A stretch of 7,864 nt of DNA from DATAEG01 sp051001975. GTDB lineage: Bacteria > Actinomycetota > Actinomycetes > Mycobacteriales > Jatrophihabitantaceae. Position 1 is the stretch's first letter; each line of letters opens with the position of its first letter. The translations under genes and the position numbers were made by a program. Positions 1-5,863 of this stretch are shown here, in pieces. The stretch is from the NCBI GenBank assembly GCA_051001975.1, contig JBPCMU010000001.1, positions 1-7,864 of the forward strand, written 5' to 3'. Under the pieces are notes generated by a model that saw only the letters and a program-made list of their open reading frames with translations, was not told the DNA's origin and did no database searches.

Positions 1-443
1 GCAGTCGGGCAGACGACGTTGCTACGGACACCGGCCGGCCCGAACTCGATGGCCAGCATCTTGGGGATCATCAACAGTGCCGCCTTGCTGGTGCAGTACG
101 AGTAGTGCTCCGCAAGTGCAGGGGTCGCGGCCGCGGACGCGATGTTGATGATCGAGCCACCCCGCGCGGCCGCCGACATGGCCGCGCCGATCCGAGCCGA
201 CAGCAGCGCCGGTGCACGGACGTTCACCGCCATTACCGCGTCCCAGCTTCGGGCGGTGACGGAGCCGATCGATTCCGGGATCGAGATGCCGGCGTTGTTG
301 ACCAGGATGTCGAGGCCATCGAGGGCGGCAAGCGACTCGGTTGCCAGCCGTTCCACCTCGCTCGCTTCGGCCAGATCCGCTGCGATCGGCGTGACCTGCA
401 CCTCGGTCGAAGCCCAGCCCGCATCCGTCGGCTGAGCAGCCAC
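1..443 (-). CDS. SDR family NAD(P)-dependent oxidoreductase; 5'-truncated (probable pseudogene), 3' end outside window
   Basis: The minus-strand frame encodes the central part of a classical short-chain dehydrogenase/reductase. Counting from a GTG at 443, it shows NNAG (residues 49-52), the structural Asn in MAVNV (74), the catalytic Ser in NIAS (103) and the YxxxK pair Tyr116/Lys120, with the usual 13-residue Ser-Tyr spacing. These enzymes oxidise or reduce alcohols and ketones with NAD(P)H; the substrate cannot be told. The odd feature is the N-terminus. NNAG normally lies about 80-90 residues in, after a TGxxxGxG Rossmann motif. Here only 48 residues precede it and no glycine-rich motif is present in this frame. 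The missing part would have to lie antisense to the adjacent tetR gene, whose coding sequence is intact. I infer a 5' deletion that removed the cofactor site, making it probably inactive. The frame continues past base 1 with no stop. Confidence 0.75.
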   Translation of the reverse strand, partial: MAAQPTDAGWASTEVQVTPIAADLAEASEVERLATESLAALDGLDILVNNAGISIPESIGSVTARSWDAVMAVNVRAPALLSARIGAAMSAAARGGSIINIASAAATPALAEHYSYCTSKAALLMIPKMLAIEFGPAGVRSNVVCPT

Positions 444-445
444 CG

Positions 446-1033
446 GTGTCGATGGGGCTGCGGGAGCGGAAGAAAGCCCGCACCCGGGCGGAGTTGCAGC
501 AACACGCGCTGCGACTGTTCGCCGAACGCGGCTACCACCAGACGACTGTCGAGCAGATCGCCGCGGCGGCGGACGTCTCGCCGAGCACGTTCTTCCGGTA
601 CTACCCCACGAAGGAAGACACGGTGTGGTCCGACTTCATGGACAGTCGGGTCATCGCCTTCGTCCGGGAGGCGCCGGCCCGGCTGAGCCCGATCGCTGCC
701 TTCCGCTACGCGGTGGAAAAGATGGCCGACTCGATGACCGAGGAGGAGATGGCGCTGGAGGTGGAGCGCAGCGCGCTCATCTCGACCGTCCCGGAACTGC
801 AGCGTGGCCTGCTCGAGGAGATGCTGCGACCGATGCGACTGCTGGCCGATGTGCTGGCCGAGCGGTTGAACCGGCCAGCAGGCGACCAGTTGTGCGGAGC
901 GTATGCCGGCGCGATGGTCGGCGGGTTGCTCGCCGCATTCGGTACCGAGGCTGCCGATCTCGGCTACCTCACCCGGTTGTCCGAGGGCATCGGCGTACTC
1001 GAGCAGATCCTCAAGACCCCGCCCCGCGGCTGA
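446..1033 (+). CDS. TetR/AcrR family transcriptional regulator
   Basis: This 195-residue protein has the standard TetR layout. A basic N-terminus (GLRERKKARTR) leads into a three-helix DNA-binding domain at residues about 11-60. The helix-turn-helix is recognisable from TVEQIAAAADVSPSTFFRYY (34-53), followed by the typical PTKEDTVW. The remaining ~135 residues form a helical ligand-binding and dimerisation domain too divergent to assign a ligand. Family members are usually cytoplasmic dimeric repressors released by a small molecule, and often control a divergent neighbour, here the SDR remnant. The GTG at 446 is taken as start; the ATG at 452 is equally possible and matches the family's usual MGLRERKK beginning. 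Neither has a clear Shine-Dalgarno sequence. Only two bases separate this start from the SDR reading frame, so the original promoter and operator region may have been lost with the SDR 5' end. Confidence 0.88.
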   Translation: MSMGLRERKKARTRAELQQHALRLFAERGYHQTTVEQIAAAADVSPSTFFRYYPTKEDTVWSDFMDSRVIAFVREAPARLSPIAAFRYAVEKMADSMTEEEMALEVERSALISTVPELQRGLLEEMLRPMRLLADVLAERLNRPAGDQLCGAYAGAMVGGLLAAFGTEAADLGYLTRLSEGIGVLEQILKTPPRG

Positions 1034-1056
1034 CTCAACCCGGCCGGACGGCCTGT

Positions 1057-1070
1057 CCCGGCGTGCCGGG
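1057..1070 (+). terminator. Short GC hairpin after tetR
   Basis: CCCGGC-GT-GCCGGG can fold into a compact hairpin 24 bases after the tetR stop codon and before thyX. It has no T-run, so it is at best a weak or factor-dependent terminator. In DNA this GC-rich it may be chance. Confidence 0.25.
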
Positions 1071-1093
1071 GCGCTGGCTGAGGGTCGCTGATC

Positions 1094-1099
1094 TACTCT
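1094..1099 (+). promoter_or_regulatory. Possible -10 hexamer for the thyX operon
   Basis: TACTCT fits the actinobacterial TANNNT -10 pattern and lies 27 bases before the thyX ATG, giving a 5' leader of roughly 20 bases that would contain the CGGAG at 1122-1126. No convincing -35 hexamer is visible at the expected distance, so this is tentative. Confidence 0.25.
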
Positions 1100-1126
1100 G
1101 GGCCAACCGCTACAGCTGAGTCGGAG

Positions 1127-1885
1127 ATGCCTGTGCCCGAGATCGTCTCGCCCCGCGTCCAAGTGATCGCCTGGACCCATTTCGAAGCTCCCGCCGACGT
1201 GCCGTGGGACACCGATACGGACGGGGGTGAGGCACTGGCCGAGTTCGCCGGGCGGGCCTGCTACCAGTCGTGGAAGAAGCCGAACCCGGCCACCGCGTCG
1301 AACGCCGGCTACCTGCACCACATCCTCGAGGTCGGCCACCTCTCCGTGCTCGAGCACGGCACCGTCACGATGTACCTCACGGGCATCTCGCGTTCGCTCA
1401 CCCACGAGCTGATCCGCCACCGCCACTTCAGCTACAGCCAGCTCAGCCAGCGCTATGTCCCGGAGCGTGACGCCGCGATGGTCGAGCCGGAGGTCATCGC
1501 CGAGGACCCTGAGTTGCACGCCAAGTTCGTCGCCGCGAGCGAGGCGGCCGTCACCGCGTACACGGAGTTGCTCGAGGGGTTGCAGAAGAAGTTCGCGGAC
1601 GTCGAGCAGGCGACCCTACGCCGCAAGCAGGCGCGCCAAGCGGCCCGCGCAGTGCTGCCGAATGCCACCGAGACCCGCATCGTGGTGACCGGTAACTACC
1701 GCGCCTGGCGACACTTCGTGGCAATGCGGGCCTCCGAGCACGCCGACGTGGAGATCCGTCGCCTGGCGATCTCCTGCCTCCGCGCGCTGAAGGAGAAGGC
1801 GGCCAACGTCTTTGCCGACTTCGAGATCACCACGCTCCCGGACGGCACCGAGGTGGCCTCCAGCCCGATGGTCAGCGAGGGCTGA
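1127..1885 (+). CDS. thyX: Flavin-dependent thymidylate synthase ThyX
   Basis: ThyX makes dTMP from dUMP using FAD, NADPH and methylenetetrahydrofolate, supplying thymidine nucleotides for DNA synthesis; it acts as a cytoplasmic homotetramer. The 252-residue length is normal for actinobacteria. The diagnostic ThyX motif RHRxxSxxxxSxR is intact at residues 97-109 (RHRHFSYSQLSQR). Other family-typical blocks are FAGRACYQSW (40-49), HLSVLEH (71-77), and a C-terminal NATETRIVVTGNYRAWRHF that resembles the mycobacterial enzyme closely from memory. Two starts compete: ATG 1127, directly abutting CGGAG, and GTG 1133, which sits 6 bases after that GGAG, a better spacing. The choice changes only two residues. 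It heads a plus-strand cluster, with a PfkB kinase gene starting 12 bases after its stop, so co-transcription is likely. Confidence 0.97.
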   Translation: MPVPEIVSPRVQVIAWTHFEAPADVPWDTDTDGGEALAEFAGRACYQSWKKPNPATASNAGYLHHILEVGHLSVLEHGTVTMYLTGISRSLTHELIRHRHFSYSQLSQRYVPERDAAMVEPEVIAEDPELHAKFVAASEAAVTAYTELLEGLQKKFADVEQATLRRKQARQAARAVLPNATETRIVVTGNYRAWRHFVAMRASEHADVEIRRLAISCLRALKEKAANVFADFEITTLPDGTEVASSPMVSEG

Positions 1886-1897
1886 GCCCCCGCCGCA

Positions 1898-2794
1898 ATG
1901 GCAGTACCCGGGCTGTTCGTCGGACTGGCCACACTCGACGTCGTCCACCATCTTGACGAGCTTCCCCGCCGTAACGAGAAGGTCACCGCTGCCGCTCAGT
2001 TCCTGGCTGCCGGCGGCCCGGCCGCGAATGCGGCGGTCACCTTTGCCGCGCTGGGTGGTGCGGCCACGTTGGTCACCGTGCTCGGTGGTCACGCGGCCGT
2101 CGCGCTGATCTCCGCCGACCTCGCCGACCATTCCGTTGCGGTGCTCGACGCCGACCCGCAACGCTCGCAGCCACCGGCCGTCTCGGCGGTTCGGGTGGCG
2201 CCGGACACCGGCGAGCGCAGTGTGAGCTCGGCGGACTCGGCCGGCCCGGAGCCGACAGCACCCGACCTGACCGCCGTTGCAGAGACGGCAGAGGTGGTCC
2301 TGCTGGACGGGCATTGGCCGGCGCTGGCCCGGGCGGCGGCCAACGCGGCCCGGCTCGGGGGAGTGCCGGTCGTGCTGGATGCCGGCCGACCGAGACCGGC
2401 CTTCGACGAGCTGATCCCGCAGTCCGATCTCGTCGTCGCGTCGGGCGACTACCTGCGGGATCGGCCCGGACTCGTCGACGAGGCGGTGCGTGACGGGGCC
2501 GCCGCGGTGGTCACTACCCACGGCGACCGGCCGGTGCGGTGGGCAACGGTGGCCGGCCGCGGGGAGGTCGACGTACCGCCGCTGCACGCCGTCGACACGC
2601 ACGGCGCGGGTGACGCCTTCCACGGCGCCGTGGCCTACGCGGTGGCCCGCCTCGGCTGGCCCACCGCGGTTGCGGTGCTGCCCGACATACTGACTTTCGC
2701 GGTCGAGGTGGCAGCCGTGCGGGTGACCCAGGCAGGCCCACGCGGCTGGCTGACCGACCCGCGGCTAGCCGAACTGGCGGCGCGGTGGAACTGA
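1898..2794 (+). CDS. PfkB family carbohydrate/nucleoside kinase
   Basis: The 298-residue product belongs to the ribokinase/PfkB fold, which phosphorylates sugars, sugar phosphates or nucleosides with ATP. The N-terminal di-glycine substrate motif is seen in AAGGPAANAA (Gly39-Gly40). The C-terminal signature DTHGAGDAF is at residues 233-241, with Asp239 the expected catalytic base and GAG forming the anion hole. Between them is the usual alternating alpha/beta domain. The protein is near the short end of the family (about 300), and the lid region around residues 80-120 is poorly conserved, so the substrate cannot be inferred. The start ATG is 12 bases after the thyX stop with no strong ribosome site, and its 3' end overlaps the next kinase gene by 10 bases. 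Translational coupling with both neighbours is likely. A role in nucleoside or ribose metabolism beside thyX is a guess from context only. Confidence 0.88.
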   Translation: MAVPGLFVGLATLDVVHHLDELPRRNEKVTAAAQFLAAGGPAANAAVTFAALGGAATLVTVLGGHAAVALISADLADHSVAVLDADPQRSQPPAVSAVRVAPDTGERSVSSADSAGPEPTAPDLTAVAETAEVVLLDGHWPALARAAANAARLGGVPVVLDAGRPRPAFDELIPQSDLVVASGDYLRDRPGLVDEAVRDGAAAVVTTHGDRPVRWATVAGRGEVDVPPLHAVDTHGAGDAFHGAVAYAVARLGWPTAVAVLPDILTFAVEVAAVRVTQAGPRGWLTDPRLAELAARWN

Positions 2795-3399
2795 CCCTGG
2801 CGGAGTTGATCGACCGGGCTCGGGCACTGGCCGATACGGGCGACCGGACGCTACTCGGCATCACCGGTGCTCCGGGAGCCGGGAAATCGACAGTTGCCGA
2901 GACCGTCGTCGCTGCGCTCGGCGGGAGCGCAGCCCTCGCGCCGATGGACGGCTTTCATCTCAGTGACGAGCTCCTCTTCGCGCTGGGTCGTCGGGACCGT
3001 AAGGGCGCGCCGGACACCTTCGACCAGGCCGGGTTCGCCGCGGCTCTGCGTCGGGTGCGGGCGGCGACCCACACCGTCTACCTGCCTCGGTTCGAACGCG
3101 AGCGGGAGGACTCGGTGGCCGCGGCGATCGCCATCCCGTCGGACGTGCCGCTGGTGATCACCGAGGGCAACTACCTGCTGCTCTGGGCGAACGTCGCTGG
3201 CCAGCTCGACGAGTGCTGGTATCTGGCCCTCGACGACGACGTCCGCCGCGAACGGCTGGTGCAACGACGGCTGGGGTACGGGTTCACCGAGGCGCAAGCG
3301 CGGCGCTGGGCGACCGAGTCCGACGAGCACAACGCCCGTGAGGTGCAGGCCACGCAGCGTGCCGCCGACCTGATCGTCACCCTCCGCGACCCCGGCTGA
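2785..3399 (+). CDS. Nucleoside/nucleotide kinase family P-loop protein (uridine kinase/FrcK-like)
   Basis: This 204-residue protein has a Walker A loop GAPGAGKST at residues 28-36, after a short helical lead-in. MDGFHLS (54-60) carries the acidic residue typical of the phosphoribulokinase/uridine kinase branch. It continues with RKGAPDTFD (72-80), VYLPRFERE (98-106) and TEGNYLLL (126-133). From memory this pattern marks the group annotated as nucleoside/nucleotide kinase family or fructose-transport-system kinase, which includes E. coli YggC-type proteins. The C-terminal part has an Arg-rich LID-like stretch (DVRRERLVQRRL, about 152-163). Its real substrate is unknown. The GTG start lies inside the PfkB coding sequence (10-base overlap), preceded by GGCGG, so the two kinases are probably translationally coupled and made in similar amounts. 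The gene ends 43 bases before a nested inverted repeat. Confidence 0.87.
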   Translation: MELTLAELIDRARALADTGDRTLLGITGAPGAGKSTVAETVVAALGGSAALAPMDGFHLSDELLFALGRRDRKGAPDTFDQAGFAAALRRVRAATHTVYLPRFEREREDSVAAAIAIPSDVPLVITEGNYLLLWANVAGQLDECWYLALDDDVRRERLVQRRLGYGFTEAQARRWATESDEHNAREVQATQRAADLIVTLRDPG

Positions 3400-3442
3400 C
3401 CGCACTCCCGCCCTCGCCGCCCACTGCGTCCACCAAGACTGT

Positions 3443-3514
3443 GTTGAGTGGTGCGATAACCGATTGAGTGGTGCGAAATATCGCACCACTCGATGCGATA
3501 TCGCACCACCCAAC
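3443..3514. repeat. Nested four-unit inverted repeat between convergent genes
   Basis: Four copies of an 11-16 base element are arranged two forward and two reversed. The outer pair is GTTGAGTGGTGCGATA (3443-3458) against TATCGCACCACCCAAC (3499-3514), complementary at 15 of 16 positions. The inner pair is GAGTGGTGCGA (3466-3476) against TCGCACCACTC (3481-3491), perfectly complementary around a four-base loop AATA. The spacers are five bases and seven bases. A 12-base palindrome, TGCGATATCGCA, is at 3494-3505. It lies between the end of the kinase gene and the convergent glycosidase remnant. It could act as a bidirectional terminator, a regulator-binding site or a mobile repeat; the sequence alone does not decide. 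Confidence 0.85.
3466..3491. terminator. Candidate bidirectional terminator hairpin
   Basis: The inner 11-bp perfect stem with a four-base loop is the strongest hairpin in the window by eye. It sits between two genes that point at each other (kinase from the left, glycosidase remnant from the right). It lacks a T-run on either strand, so intrinsic termination is only a possibility. The outer arms offer an alternative, larger fold. Confidence 0.35.
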
Positions 3515-3539
3515 AAGGGTGGGGCAACGGTGGGTGGGC

Positions 3540-3941
3540 TCAGTTCTGGGGTAGCACCAGGAGCGCGTCGCCGATGGGACGCTCGCCGGTGGCGTCCGAG
3601 GGAGCGTTGGTCACCTTCCCGTTCACAACCATCGTCGTGGAGCCGCCGCCGTCGAGGTTCATCACCTGTCGCATCCCCAAGGCCTTCGCCACCGCAGCTG
3701 TCTCACTGATGCTCAATCCCAGGCTGTCGGTGCTACGTCCGTCGGCGGTGACCAGCAGCGGCCGGCCCTGCGCATCGACGCCGGCGAAGGTGCGCGGGTT
3801 CCGCTTGTGCGCCCAGCCGCAGTAGAAGCTCGGCTCGTTCGGGTGCACCATGCCGTCCTGCAGCGGCGTGGCGTCGATTCGGCCGTCGCGCACCAGCTGT
3901 GGGCCGCCGTTCACGATCGATGTATGCGCCGACGGCTTCAC
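3540..3941 (-). pseudogene. Phosphodiester glycosidase (NAGPA domain) remnant, N-terminal half missing
   Basis: The minus-strand frame encodes the C-terminal half of a phosphodiester glycosidase domain, the family of the enzyme that uncovers mannose-6-phosphate by removing GlcNAc; bacterial members are mostly secreted or surface proteins. Conserved blocks are SIVNGGPQLVRDG (8-20), NPRTFAGVD (48-56), LLVTADGRS (62-70), NLDGGGSTTM (95-104) and ERPIGDALLV (120-129). Intact family proteins are about 300 residues or more, and the first half of the domain is absent. The only usable start is a GTG at 3941, giving 133 residues. The frame stays open upstream to a stop at 4094 and there encodes a hydrophobic stretch, HLAATGTAVLALFASPL (about 3978-4025), that looks like a signal-peptide core. 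No ATG, GTG or TTG precedes it. I infer a deletion that joined a leader region to the C-terminal half and removed the start. Confidence 0.65.
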
Positions 3942-4094
3942 GGCGTGGCCGTGCGCGTCGAGCAGCGTCGAGGTGAGGGGGGAGGCGAAAAGGGCGAGGA
4001 CGGCGGTGCCGGTTGCGGCGAGGTGGAAGATTGGTCTAGATAACCCCTGGCGGCGTGTCCCGGGCGAACACCGGATGAACGGTGCGATCCGCTA

Positions 4095-4316
4095 GTGACC
4101 GCAGCGATCGCCGGCTGGCAGGTGTGTCGCGCGAGCGGACGTGGATGGTGGCGCAACGACTTCTACCGAGAGCGTGGCATCCGTCCGTTGCGGCCCGTGA
4201 TCACGCGGCGGCTGTCGGCGCGGAGGCAACTGCGCATCTACGAACGCGGCCGGCGCACCAGCACCGCTGCGCCCTCCCGTGCCGCGGTTCGCACCGTCTG
4301 TCGGTTGCGGAGCTGA
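4095..4316 (+). CDS. Unrecognised 73-codon ORF, doubtful
   Basis: A GTG-initiated frame of 73 codons with predominantly G/C third positions encodes a very Arg-rich protein with aromatic patches (GWWRNDFYRERG, about 17-28). I do not recognise it. No ribosome site is visible, and it begins immediately downstream, in opposite orientation, of the stop that bounds the glycosidase frame. It ends eight bases before a dispersed repeat. It could be a small gene, a fragment of a lost gene, or chance openness in GC-rich DNA. Other frames here are also open, which argues against trusting it. Confidence 0.15.
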   Translation: MTAAIAGWQVCRASGRGWWRNDFYRERGIRPLRPVITRRLSARRQLRIYERGRRTSTAAPSRAAVRTVCRLRS

Positions 4317-4323
4317 CCCGAAG

Positions 4324-4362
4324 TTCATCGGCGTGTCGCGCCGGAAACCTCCCTCTCGGCAA
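4324..4362 (+). repeat. 39-base dispersed element, copy 1
   Basis: This segment (beginning TTCATCGGCGTGTCG, ending CCTCCCTCTCGGCAA) matches the reverse complement of 7636-7674 at 35 of 39 positions. It lies in the gene-poor stretch just left of the repeat array. Two copies in opposite orientation 3.3 kb apart, both outside genes, point to a dispersed intergenic repeat of this genome. Confidence 0.8.
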
Positions 4363-4491
4363 AAAAGGAATCCGAGGACAGGGCCGACAGCCCAACCCGA
4401 GCACCCACCCACCCCTCGTCGGCGCCGCCGGAAAGGAATCCACGCTGGCACAGCAACCGGCCTGAAATCGCGACCACGGTGACGAGACTGT

Positions 4492-4532
4492 CCCGACGCG
4501 GCGATGAGCGCTTGCGCGAAGAGCAGATCGCC
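4492..4532 (+). repeat. Repeat family A, copy 1 (41 bases)
   Basis: The unit begins CCCGACGCGGCGATGAGCGC and ends GATCGCC. It is identical to 4591-4631 at 40 of 41 positions, the difference being A versus T in GAGC(A/T)GATC. The two copies are 99 bases apart, start to start. Confidence 0.9.
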
Positions 4533-4590
4533 GGCGCGCGACGAAGGAGCGCTGGCACCGAGCAAGGCGAGGTATCGGGTGCGAGTTGGC

Positions 4591-4631
4591 CCCGACGCGG
4601 CGATGAGCGCTTGCGCGAAGAGCTGATCGCC
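4591..4631 (+). repeat. Repeat family A, copy 2 (41 bases)
   Basis: Second copy of the 41-base unit, 40 of 41 identical to the first. It is followed by GAGC-rich sequence (AGCGCCAGCGAGCTTGCGG) that leads into family B. Confidence 0.9.
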
Positions 4632-4697
4632 CGCGCGAGCGCCAGCGAGCTTGCGGCCGAGCGGAGCGAGGGTTCGGTTCAGAGTTGGCCCGAGCTT

Positions 4698-4729
4698 GCG
4701 AGGGTCCGCGAGGAACCGACAAAGCGATC
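4698..4729 (+). repeat. Repeat family B, copy 1 (32 bases)
   Basis: The unit runs from GCGAGGGTCCGCGAGG to AAAGCGATC and recurs without a mismatch 42 bases later. Confidence 0.9.
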
Positions 4730-4739
4730 AGTGAACACA

Positions 4740-4771
4740 GCGAGGGTCCGCGAGGAACCGACAAAGCGATC
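4740..4771 (+). repeat. Repeat family B, copy 2 (32 bases)
   Basis: Exact second copy of the 32-base unit, separated from the first by ten bases (AGTGAACACA). Confidence 0.9.
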
Positions 4772-4779
4772 GCGAGACA

Positions 4780-4813
4780 GCGAGGGTTCCGCGAGTCAAC
4801 CGATCAGGCGATC
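4780..4813 (+). repeat. Repeat family B, degenerate copy 3
   Basis: GCGAGGGTTCCGCGAG continues with a diverged AACCGATCAGGCGATC. It keeps the order of the B unit with a few substitutions and small insertions, and starts 40 bases after copy 2. It lies just upstream of the exporter gene's promoter region. Confidence 0.7.
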
Positions 4814-4853
4814 GCAAGTACGGTGATCGATAAGTGCTGTCAGTACCGTCGGT

Positions 4854-4859
4854 TAGGTT
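4854..4859 (+). promoter_or_regulatory. Candidate -10 hexamer for the EamA exporter gene
   Basis: TAGGTT fits TANNNT and ends seven bases before the GTG at 4867, so transcription would begin at or next to the start codon. This supports a leaderless message and supports GTG 4867 over the upstream start at 4834, which would lie before the promoter. No clear -35 is seen. Confidence 0.4.
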
Positions 4860-4866
4860 TGGTGCT

Positions 4867-5841
4867 GTGCAGTCATCAGCCAGCAGCGTGAAGATCTGGA
4901 CGGCGCTATCCATCGTCTACGTGGTGTGGGGTTCGACCTATCTGGCGATCCGCTGGAGCGTCGAGACGATCCCGCCGCTCATCTCTGCCGGGTCCAGGTT
5001 CGCGGTGGCCGGCATGCTGCTCGGCGTCATCGTCCTCGCGGTGCGGGGGAAGGCTGCGTTCCGGGCGGGTTGGCCGGCCAGCCGTAACGGAATCCTGTGC
5101 GGACTGCTGGTCCTGGGCGGTGGCAACGGGGTGCTGGTGCTCGCCGAGACGAAGGTGCCGTCCGGGCTAGCCGCCCTGCTGGTCGCGGCAGTACCACTGT
5201 GGTTGGTGATCCTGCGTCGCGCGACCGGCGCCAGTGTTCCTGTGCTCACCTGGGTCGGCGTCGTGGTCGGCCTGGCTGGTGTCGGTCTGCTGTTCGCTCG
5301 CGGCAGTGGCGGCCACACCGACCTGCGCTATGCGGCGCTGGTCGTCGTCGCGTCGTTCTCTTGGTCGGTCGGTTCATTCCTTGCCACCCGCATCGAGGTT
5401 CCCGCCGAGCCGATGGTGCTGTCCACCTACGAGATGCTCGCCGCCGGAGTGGTGATGAGCGCCATTGCCGGACTGCGTGGTGAATACGGGCGGCTGCACT
5501 TCGCCGACGTGTCGACGAAGTCGTGGTTGTCGCTGGCCTACCTGGTGGTGTTCGGATCGCTTCTCGCGTTCAGCGCCTACATCTGGGTGTTCGGAAATGC
5601 ACCGACGTCGCTGGTGGCCACGTATGCCTACGTCAACCCTGCGGTGGCGGTCGCGCTCGGAGTGTTGCTCGCGAACGAGAAGCTGAACGGGATGGAGCTG
5701 GTTGGCGGGGCGGTCATCCTTGTTGCGGTGATCATCGTGGTGCGTTCGGAGTCCCGTCGCCCGGCGCGTGACGAACCGGCGCCGGTGCCCGTCCCGGCTG
5801 CGGGCCTGCCGGCCGGCGAGGAGTGCGTGACCCCCGGTTGA
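4867..5841 (+). CDS. EamA/DMT superfamily transporter
   Basis: The 324-residue protein is a multi-spanning membrane protein of the drug/metabolite transporter superfamily, probably an exporter of amino acids or other metabolites in the plasma membrane. By eye there are about ten hydrophobic segments in two EamA repeats: roughly residues 10-140, starting IWTALSIVYVVWGSTYLAIR, and 155-295, which includes the typical TYAYVNPAVAVALGVLL near the end. The WGSTYLAIRWSVETIPPL opening recalls YedA-type members. A Pro/Ala-rich hydrophilic tail follows the last helix. An in-frame start at 4834 would add 11 residues. GTG 4867 is preferred because it places the hydrophobic domain nearer the N-terminus and fits a -10 hexamer at 4854-4859. 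The gene converges on the acetyltransferase gene 12 bases away. Its substrate cannot be inferred. Confidence 0.9.
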   Translation: MQSSASSVKIWTALSIVYVVWGSTYLAIRWSVETIPPLISAGSRFAVAGMLLGVIVLAVRGKAAFRAGWPASRNGILCGLLVLGGGNGVLVLAETKVPSGLAALLVAAVPLWLVILRRATGASVPVLTWVGVVVGLAGVGLLFARGSGGHTDLRYAALVVVASFSWSVGSFLATRIEVPAEPMVLSTYEMLAAGVVMSAIAGLRGEYGRLHFADVSTKSWLSLAYLVVFGSLLAFSAYIWVFGNAPTSLVATYAYVNPAVAVALGVLLANEKLNGMELVGGAVILVAVIIVVRSESRRPARDEPAPVPVPAAGLPAGEECVTPG

Positions 5842-5851
5842 CTCATCGGTA

Positions 5852-5863
5852 GCTCAGCTGAGC
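5852..5863. repeat. 12-base palindrome at convergent gene ends
   Basis: GCTCAGCTGAGC is a perfect palindrome overlapping the stop codon of the acetyltransferase gene, 10 bases after the exporter stop. It could form a short hairpin in both transcripts. With no loop or T-run its role is uncertain. Confidence 0.3.

Larger units (their letters stand above)
4363..4833. other. Gene-poor, repeat-rich stretch
   Basis: I see no confident gene here. Both strands are open for long distances (plus 4479-4826, minus 4201-4764), but the translations are low-complexity, Arg/Ser/Glu-rich and repeat-derived. They carry no recognisable domain and lack a ribosome site. The content is the two repeat families listed separately, joined by related GAGCGGAGCGAGGG-like sequence. 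The promoter region of the downstream exporter gene occupies the right end. Confidence 0.6.

Noticed and set aside
413..447. A TGGxxxDGxGLG-like string on the minus strand that resembles the missing SDR glycine motif
   Set aside because: It is in a different frame from the SDR, and even a frameshift would leave about 30 residues too few between this motif and NNAG. Treated as coincidence.
233..1519. A 428-codon minus-strand open frame
   Set aside because: It is antisense to tetR and thyX, both with strong family motifs. Its Arg/Gly/Asp-rich translation has no recognisable domain and crosses the SDR region in the wrong frame.
1616..2623. A 335-codon minus-strand open frame
   Set aside because: It lies antisense to thyX and the PfkB gene; the translation is low-complexity and typical of shadow frames in GC-rich DNA.
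4201..4764. A 187-codon minus-strand frame and a 115-codon plus-strand frame (4479-4826)
   Set aside because: Both run through the repeat array and translate to repetitive Arg/Ser-rich peptides without domains or ribosome sites; reported as repeats instead.
4492..4813. Possible CRISPR array
   Set aside because: Two different repeat units with two or three copies each, unequal spacing, decayed copies and no cas genes nearby.
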